A stretch of 64,000 bases of DNA from Brachypodium distachyon (lineage: Eukaryota; Streptophyta; Magnoliopsida; Poales; Poaceae): contig NC_016135.3 of assembly GCF_000005505.3 (NCBI RefSeq), positions 28,048,758 to 28,112,757 on the forward strand, given 5' to 3'. Position numbers and translations under genes: made by a program. The notes beneath the pieces are model-generated. The model had not been told where the DNA came from and made no database searches. It worked only from the letters and a program-made list of their open reading frames with translations. This document shows, piece after piece, positions 56,991 through 64,000 of this stretch (position 1 is the first letter of the stretch; every line of letters starts with the position of its first letter).

Positions 56991-59900
56991 GCCGCCCGCC
57001 TCCACGCCCATGCCGCGCCGCCGCCGGAGCCGTCGCCGGAACCCTAGCCATTGCCGGAGGTGAGCCCGAGCTCTCGTGGCCGTTGGATCTCGGCCAATGG
57101 CCGAGATTAGATCACATTTTAATCTTTTAACCGAACCGGTATCAACCAATCAGGAGCCGCCACGTGGCAACCGAGTTATAAAATAAAAATGTAATTTTAT
57201 TTCCCCGGATTAATTAAAAGGCGCTTTTGCAGATAGGCCCCTGTAACTTCAAATGATCATAACTTTAAATCTGTTAGGCCAAATTTAGCGATCCACACCT
57301 TTTTGGAATCCTTAGGAAGTGTAGAATCTTTCGGAACTGTCCAATTTCAAATTTGAATATTTGAATCACATTCAAATTACAGATTAGGGTTTTTATACCA
57401 TTTAAATCATAACTAATTAACTAGAAGTCCTTTTTGAATGAAACCAGTGCCCAAAATTTTGTTTTATTGTCCTCTATCCAATGGGACAGATAAATAAATA
57501 TTTTGAATTAAATTACTTTGCAGATGCAAATAAAACCTCATTTTAGGATTTAAACCCTAGCTTTTGCTTTTGTTTAAAAACCCTAATCGCATGTGCTTAA
57601 TTATCAATGCTTTGGATCAATAGATCACCCAAATAAAACCAACCCACTCATGTCACATGATTTGCATCGCATCATGGCATACATATTCTTTTGTCATGTT
57701 TGTATTGTGTGTTTATGTGTGTGTATATGTTTGTTGATTGTATAGTATTCTCGGAGAGCGAACCTTGCGATTGTGACAATTGTTTGAACTCCAGCTACTA
57801 TCAAGGCAAGTTCACTTTGACCATCATCCTATTATTTTATTACGCACTAGATTTTATTAGTTGCATTGTTAGGATTATTATTGTATCTATGCTAGCTATG
57901 ATCTGTCCTAGTAGTATATGATACCCTTTGTCATGACCTTACCACCAATTGCCATCGTAGTAGTAAAATGCTATGCTATGATAATATATGAGGGTGGTAT
58001 TAATGCAATGTGATACTATTGAATTACAATATGAATTTCCTAGCGTATGGCAAAACAAGTAATTCAATGAACCATCCTGGGTGGGCTGCTTTGAGTTTTC
58101 GGTTGTCGTGACGTTAGGTCCATTTCTATGGGGCCCGCTGAGTCGTCTCTCCGTGTGATTCGGGAGCGTCCATGGTCGTCTCCCCGTGCGATTCGGGGAG
58201 CGCCTGCGTCACAATGTGGGATGCCACCCGGGATAACCAGAGACTGGACTAGTTTCCTGTTTAGTAGCTTCCAGTACAACCACATGGTATTATGGGCTCT
58301 GCCAGGATGGATGTAAGAAATATGAACCTGGATCCGAGGTGACATCGGTATGTAGCAGTGTAGGTTGGAACACGTCCCTCAGGTGGTTTGGGGGAATATG
58401 TTCTGAAAATTCCTGTAATCGATGCCGTTGCTACTCTACCCTGAGGACAGCAAGGGATTAACACGTCGATTTCTTGTGGGTAAAATGTACCTCCTCTCGA
58501 GAGTGTCAAACTAAGTACTTAGCCGTGTCCCCGGTTACGGACAATTATGAGCAACTAGACATCGGAGCTGTAAGGAAAGTCTCACTCATTCCAATTTCCT
58601 AATAAAACGAATGGTTTGAACTGGGTAGGAGCATTGATGTTTCTACTCAATGTGCCTAGGTTAATAGGAGCATGGGTGTTTCTACCCCGTGTCCAATAGA
58701 ATTCAAAACTATTTGTCTAAAAATGATAGAATTTGAATAAAGATGCTTTTATGCAAAATAGCCAAACCCCACTTAGCCAAACTATGCATGTACTTGGTAG
58801 GTCCTTTATAACTCTAGTGAGCTTGCCAATACATTCAAATGTATTGACCACGTAGTGGCTGCAATTAACAATGCAGGTGGATCCGACGATGAGTGAGGTT
58901 CGTCGTTTTGTCATGGGTCATGTGCTTACATTCCAACATGCTCTCTCCTCTGGGAGTAGATGAGGCCCTTTTACTCTACTTTTCCGCTGCAGCTTCATGA
59001 TACATTGTTGTCATGGTTTTGAACATTATTTGTTTATGCTGGCCTAAGAGGTCATGCAAGTTTGTAGGTACAATTTAAGTTCTGGATGATACGATGTAAT
59101 AAAGTACTTTTGACCTTTGTATCTTGGTATTACATCTTGAACTGTGTGTGCTAGTGAGTCGATCCAGGAACTAGCACAAGTAAGCACAGAGATCGAACCC
59201 TTGGTGAAGGGGGATCGCTTCAATGCGCCACATCGAACATTATGTGCTCGGTCCTGAACGCTTCCCGGGACCCGAAGGTGACCGGCAGCGTGATGCATCC
59301 CAGCGGGCGCACGATCCGGTTCGGTGGGCTTCAGCTGCTCCATCGGAAGCTGGAGCTTTTCCACTAGCCTGGCGGACAGGAGGTTAAGCCCCGCTCCGTT
59401 GTCCACCAGCACCTTGGTCACCGTCATATTGCTAATGATCGGCGAAACGGCGAAGGGTATTACCCCGGAACCCAACTGTCGCGCTGGGTGATCGTCGGCA
59501 CTGAAGGTGATCGGCACATGCGACCACCTCAGCGGCTGCTGCGGCTCCGCATACGGCAACAGCGTGCACACGTCGTGGGTGAGGCGCTTCACCGCGGCGT
59601 GCGATGGGAGAGCGTAAGCTCCCCCATGAGTGCAGGCGACGCCACGAGGCTCCTGGAAGCCCGGTTCGTCGCCGCCGGTATAGTCGGACTCGCGCTGCTC
59701 CTTAGCGCATGCCCTGTCGCGTCCCCGAGGAGGGCGTTCCCGCCCAGCGAGGGGCTGGACGCGCCCCCCTTGGGGTTCACTCCTGCCGACGCCACCGCCG
59801 GCCGGCCTCGGACCCACTCTGGGCTCATTCGGGCAATCTCGGGAGAGATGCCCGATGTCGCCACAATTGAAGCAGGCGCCGGCGGCGCGGCGCTCCTCGT

Positions 59901-61575
59901 GGCGCTGCTCCCGCCGCTGCTTGATCCCTTGCAGAACGCGGCAACTCTGCGCGTCGTGGGTGGAGTTGTTGTGGATGGGGCAGCGGGGCGCGTCGCCCTG
60001 CTTCCCGCCAGACTCTTCACCCGGCGAGGCCTTCTTCGCGGGCCTCGCGACAGGAGCCCCCGAGTCCGCAGCGAGGACTTGCTTCCCGCTGCACTTGCGG
60101 GAACCCTTCTTCTGCGAGCCCTCGCTAGGGCTCGCGGCAGCCTGGGCTGCCAGCCTTTCCTCGGCCATGGCGCATTTGTGCACCAAGGCGTACAAGTCCT
60201 GCGTCGTCCGGATCCGATGTGTGCTCAGCTTCTCGCGCATCTTGGGATCGTGGACGTTGATGGCGAAGGTGTTGATAATGGCGGCCGCCTCCGCCTCCGG
60301 GATGGAATAGGAGAGGTTGGAGAAGCGGTTGACGAAGGCCCGCAACGTCTCTCCCAGTTTTTGCACGATAGTGTGCAACTCTGCCATGGTTCTCGGGCGC
60401 TTATAGCAGCCTTGGAACGCGCTCACGAACTGCTCGCACAGGTCTGCCCAAGTGGCGACGGACCCGGTGGGCAGGTTGAGCATCCAGGTTCGCGCTGATC
60501 CCTTCAGGACCATCGGGAACCAGTTCGCCCTGACCTTGTCGTCGGCGCCGATGGCATGCATGCCCAATGTGTAGGTCAGGAGGAAATCTTTGGGGTTAGC
60601 GGTCCCGTCGTACGTTCCGAGCGCGGGCGCTCAGAACTTACGAGGCCACGCCACCAGCCGCAGCTCGCGCGTGAACGCGGTGCAGCCGTCCTCGGGGCCC
60701 ATGGGAGCGTCTTCCTGCTCCTGTGGGCGCTGGCACTCCACCTCGCGCTTGTGCCAGTGCTCCAAGCGCTGGCACAGATCCTCCTGCTGGCGGGCATTCA
60801 AGATGCCACGCGCATCGCCCCCCAGGACGGTGGGCGATGAGTTTGAGGACCCCTCCTGGCCCCTGTCTACCTGGCCCTGCTGAGGAGGGCGAGGGTTCTC
60901 CCCCTGTCGTGAGGCGGGTGGCGTGTCTCCGCGCTCCAGGTTCTGCCCGTGGCCGGAGCCTACCAGGGCGCCCTCGCCTTTTGTCTGCTGGGCGGCCAGG
61001 GCGAGAAGCGCTTCCTACTCCTCGCCCCACGTCTCGTGCGCCGGCGTGCCCTGCTGCGGCTTGTACTGCACCATGACGCGCGCGGCAACGATGGCTTCAG
61101 CCGGGGTTCGCACGGGGGGCAACCGGTTTCCTGAACGGCTGCTTCCCGCCCTGGCCCCGGACGCCTCCGGGTGTGGAGGGTGCGAACCTCCAAAGGTCGC
61201 CCGTGACGTGGCGTGCTCCGGGTGTCGCTGCCGCGGGGCGTCTTCGGGCCGCGACTCAACGCGTTGGCTGGCCCGGGCGACGCCATGCGTGCTCGCCCGA
61301 TTGCCCCCGGCACTGGCGGCAGCCAATCCCCTCGGCCGATTGTCGGTCAACGGTCGGGGAGGCGGCGGGGGCAGCTGCGTTTGCTGCACCCTCGAGGGCT
61401 CGGGATTCTCTTGAGCTCCCGACTCAGGTCGCACGTCGTGCGACCGCATGTGCGCCACTGGGGCCTCACGCGGGTCTATGCGGGAGTCACCAGCCCGCTT
61501 GGGGGGCATGGCGACTAGGCTCATCGACGAAGAAGAGCAAAGCCGATGCCGATGGAATCTTCTGCTGCCGGCGAT

Positions 61576-61903
61576 CTCCGGCGTTGTCCACTCCCGCGCC
61601 CCCTACCTGGCACGCCAGATGTCGTCGCTCGGTGCTTCGACACCGGGGGCGTGCGGTCACGTCCCCCTTTTAGGTTCGGTTGGGGCTTCTAGGGCGGAGA
61701 CCCGGTGATCGCTGGCACGGCCGATGAGGCCCTACGGGGCTCCGGCGTTGTCCACTCCCGCGCCCCCTACCTGGCACGCCAGATGTCGTCGCTCGGTGCT
61801 TCGACACCGGGGGCGTGCGGTCACGTCCCCCTTTTAGGTTCGGTTGGGGCTTCTAGGGCGGAGACCCGGTGATCGTTGGCACGGCCGATGAGGCCCTACG
61901 GGG
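61576..61903 (-). repeat. 164 bp tandem duplication of PBS and LTR end
   Basis: The unit from 'ctccggcgttgtcc' through the PBS and the first 118 bp of the LTR (LTR start at 61620) is repeated from 61740 (LTR start at 61784). The two units differ by about one base in the part compared. Confidence 0.9.
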
Positions 61904-62772
61904 CCGGTGAGACAGAATGCTAAGGGTGCGTGCGAGTACAAGAACAAGTGCACACATGTTTTTTACCCAGGTTTGGGCCACCCGAAGGTGTAAAACCCTA
62001 CGTCCTGCCTGTCTGAACTGATATTGATTTCGGGTGAAACGTTTACAAGTTGCCGGGCCAGTTCCCGGGCTTCCTCTCCATGTCTAAGTACCCCTTACTG
62101 CTCTCTGCTGGCTGTCTACTGGAACCAACCGACCAACTCACTAACCTACCAACTGTCCAACCTCCTCACCGTCTAACCCCTTTGACTGTTGGCATGGGTC
62201 CTCCTTTTATACACAAGGGGATGCCACACGTGCCACGGTGCATGAGCTACAAGTGTCCAACGGGGAGGCATGCAACTCCCCCCGGTGAGTTGGTGGCATG
62301 CATGGGTGCCACCTCCGCTGCTAGGGGCCTAAGACCCTAGGGTAGGATTGGACAACCACTGTTCCTTGGATCAGACGGGTAACTACCCGTCGGTCGGCTC
62401 GTTTACTACGCCGCGCGCCTTACTCCTTGCCTTGGTGGGACCGCGCGTCCTGCGCCCGCCACGCGCCCGCGTGGCGCTGTGCACTGGGCCCCATGACCCG
62501 AGGCGGGAGCACGCGCCCGGGAACCTCCAGTCCCCGCAAGTCGACCCCGGGAAGCACCCAGGCCCAGCGGACCCGGGAACCTCCTCCCGGGAAGCAGCTT
62601 CTCGGGAGGTGCCCGGGCGGGAATATTCCCCGAAGCCCCACTAGCCCCTTTCGGGCTGGTAGCTTGCCGGGGAGCTCACAGACGCTCCCCGGGATGAGAC
62701 CTCCCCGGGAACCCGGGATAGGGGGCCCACGTGTCACGCAGCGGTGGTACCCCGGGTGCCACTGGTGCGAAA
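61784..62772 (-). repeat. Right LTR of the Gypsy array (about 989 bp)
   Basis: Matches the middle LTR to about 62604, then diverges completely, ending GTGCGAAA before the target duplication. It contains the TATA element at 62201-62213 (minus). Its first part is closest to the first truncated LTR at 30282, so these two are probably the LTR pair of the original insertion. Confidence 0.75.
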
Positions 62773-63924
62773 ATGGTCAAAGTGAACTTGCCTTGATAGT
62801 AGTTGGTATTCAAACACTCTTCGCAATCACACAGTTCGCTGTCCGAGAAAACTAAACAATACAAACAATGCATACATAAACACACCATAGAAACAAAAGA
62901 ACGTGTATGCCATGATGCAATGCAAAACATGTGACAGGAGTGGGTTTATTTTATTTGGGTGATCTACTGGTCCAAAGCAAGGATAATTAAGACAAAAGTA
63001 ATAGGGTTTTTAAACAAAACAAAAGCTAGGGTTTAAACCCTAAAATAAGGATTTATTTGCATCTGCAAAAAAATTTAATTCAAAATATTTATTTCTCTGT
63101 CCCATTGGACAGAGGATAATAAAACAAATTTTTGGGCACTGGTTTCATTCAAAAAGAACTCCTAAATAATTAGTTATGATTTAAATGGTATAAAACCCTA
63201 ATTTGTAATTTGAATGTAATTAAAATACTCAAATTCAAAATCGGACAGTGCCAAAAGATTCTAAAATTCCTAAGGATTCCAAAAAGGTGTGGATCACTAA
63301 ATTTGGCGAAACAGATTTAAAGTTATGATCATTTGAAAAGACAGGGGCTTTTCTGCAAAAAGGCCATTTAATTATTCCGGGGGATTAAAAATTAGATTTT
63401 CATTTTATAAAATAGGTGCCACGTGGCGCGTTCTCATTGGTGCGTATCGGTTCGGTTTAAGTGGATTAATCCGATCTAATCTACACCGTTGAGAAGAAAT
63501 GGACGGACGAGATTGAATATGGGAGCTCACCGGCGAGGTCTAGGGTTCCGGCGACGGAATCCGGCGGTGGCGCGGCTCGGGCGTGGAGGCGGGCGGCGTT
63601 CGGGTGGACTTCAGGCGTCGGGGAGGGCACAGGTGCGTGCGGCGCGGCACGGCGAGGTCGGGGACGCGGTCGGCGGCGCTCGGGGACGACGGGGTCAGCG
63701 CCTAGGACGAAGACGGGCGGGCGGTGGCGCGTCGCGGGCTCCGGCGAGGTTCGGCGTCGACGGGGGCGGTGCTGCAGGGCACGAAACACAAAATGGACCG
63801 CGTCACGGGGTGCGCGCGAGAGAGAGGAGAAGAATGGGGCAAGTGGCTTCGAGGTTTACTCAGGGAGCTCGTCGGCGTGACGCGAAGACGGCGACGGCGC
63901 GGGTGCGGCTCCGGCGAAGAATTC
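62773..63924 (-). mobile_element. Outer Gypsy 5' LTR, distal part
   Basis: Resumes the LTR interrupted at 30281, matching solo LTR 1 from about 37501 to about 38720, with more divergence than between the two solo LTRs. It is cut off at 63924, before the expected TGTTACA end, at the border of a duplicated block. Confidence 0.8.
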
Positions 63925-64000
63925 CGGCACCATTAGCTAGATCTTCCATGCGAGTATCACAACAAGCTACGGATATACCACACTTCCCATAGAACGGATA
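63925..64000. repeat. Duplicated block, counterpart of 9625-9700
   Basis: Matches 9625-9700 with two mismatches and runs off the window edge. Confidence 0.8.

Larger units (their letters stand above)
56123..59222 (+). mobile_element. Solo LTR 2 (3100 bp), Del/Tekay-like
   Basis: TGTAACATCCC...GGATCGCTTCA flanked by ATGCG (56118-56122 and 59223-59227). The empty site is visible in internal region 1 at about 42450 (gggatatgcgccacatcg). Opposite orientation to solo LTR 1 and about 0.2 kb shorter because of a deletion near 56947-56990. Confidence 0.93.
55704..61524 (-). pseudogene. Gag and protease, internal region 2 (split by solo LTR 2)
   Basis: Gag starts with MPPKRAGDSRIDPREAP inside the frame that opens at 61524. 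The gag core (MVLKGSARTWMLNLPTG), zinc knuckle CFNCGDIGHLSRDC and protease VLVDNGAGLNLLSARL lie in the frame at about 59228-60567. The protease tail (LPYNGILGRPALIKF) is at 55704-56122, beyond the 3.1 kb solo LTR. A stop near 60636 and frame changes at the N-terminal half break it. Confidence 0.87.
30282..62772 (-). mobile_element. 32.5 kb tandem Gypsy array (Tat/RIRE2-like), nested insertion
   Basis: Flanked by the 5 bp duplication ATGGT (30277-30281 and 62773-62777); the uninterrupted target is visible in the related LTR near 37500. Inside are, left to right, a truncated LTR pair, internal region 1, a full LTR, internal region 2 and a right LTR, all with gag-pol on minus. The right end (plus-strand GCGAAA) does not have the usual CA, so it is either mutated or non-canonical. 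Confidence 0.75.

Noticed and set aside
1..64000. Prokaryotic operon, CRISPR array or defence system
   Set aside because: Short regular repeats with unique spacers were not found; the tandem units seen (39, 79, 164 bp) are contiguous. Gene content and transposons are those of a plant nucleus.

Overview
The window looks like nuclear DNA of a cool-season grass (Pooideae). It has no bacterial-style operons. It is dominated by nested LTR retrotransposons, Helitrons, pseudogene fragments and segmental duplications. Grass origin rests on the Gypsy families with an antisense 'putative gypsy-type transposon' ORF, on Helitron ends of the GCAACGCACGGG...CTAG type, and on non-coding stretches resembling a Triticeae/Pooideae Gypsy internal region. 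The only intact cellular protein-coding genes I can recognise are two copies of the spliceosomal U5 snRNP gene DIM1/YLS8.

Left part (1 to about 28.1 kb): a cassette made of DIM1 downstream DNA, DIM1, the DIM1 upstream region and Helitron 1 is present three times in alternating orientation. Copy A is at about 163-6680 (DIM1 on minus). Copy B is inverted at about 11890-21388 (DIM1 on plus, 19901-20329). Copy C is direct at about 21388-25975 and has lost all but the first codons of DIM1. Copies B and C form a large palindrome-like inverted repeat whose 1.5 kb spacer holds the DIM1 copy with the conserved residues. Helitron 1 carries captured gene fragments (a class 3 lipase and a frameshifted cytochrome b5 3' end). 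A second Helitron (15603-19676, minus) entered copy B; copy A preserves the exact empty site. A Copia gag fragment (7150-8400 and 26866-28098) is a separate direct duplication.

Right part (28.1 to 64 kb): the outer layer is a minus-strand, long-LTR Gypsy element, probably Del/Tekay-like, of which the start of gag, the PBS and a split 5' LTR remain (28099-30281 and 62773-63924). Its LTR was interrupted by a 32.5 kb insertion (30282-62772) with a 5 bp target duplication (ATGGT). That insertion is a tandem array of two internal regions and three LTR positions of a Tat/RIRE2-like Gypsy family, all in minus orientation: LTR, internal 1, LTR, internal 2, LTR. Each internal region holds a broken gag-pol on minus and a large antisense ORF on plus. 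Each was then hit by a 3.1-3.3 kb solo LTR of the same family as the outer layer, in opposite orientations and each with its own 5 bp target duplication. Nothing in this array looks coding-competent.

The last 76 bases (63925-64000) repeat 9625-9700, so the duplicated block continues past the window edge. The most interesting content is structural: the inverted triplication around DIM1, datable Helitron insertions with an empty-site control, and the tandem recombinant Gypsy array.
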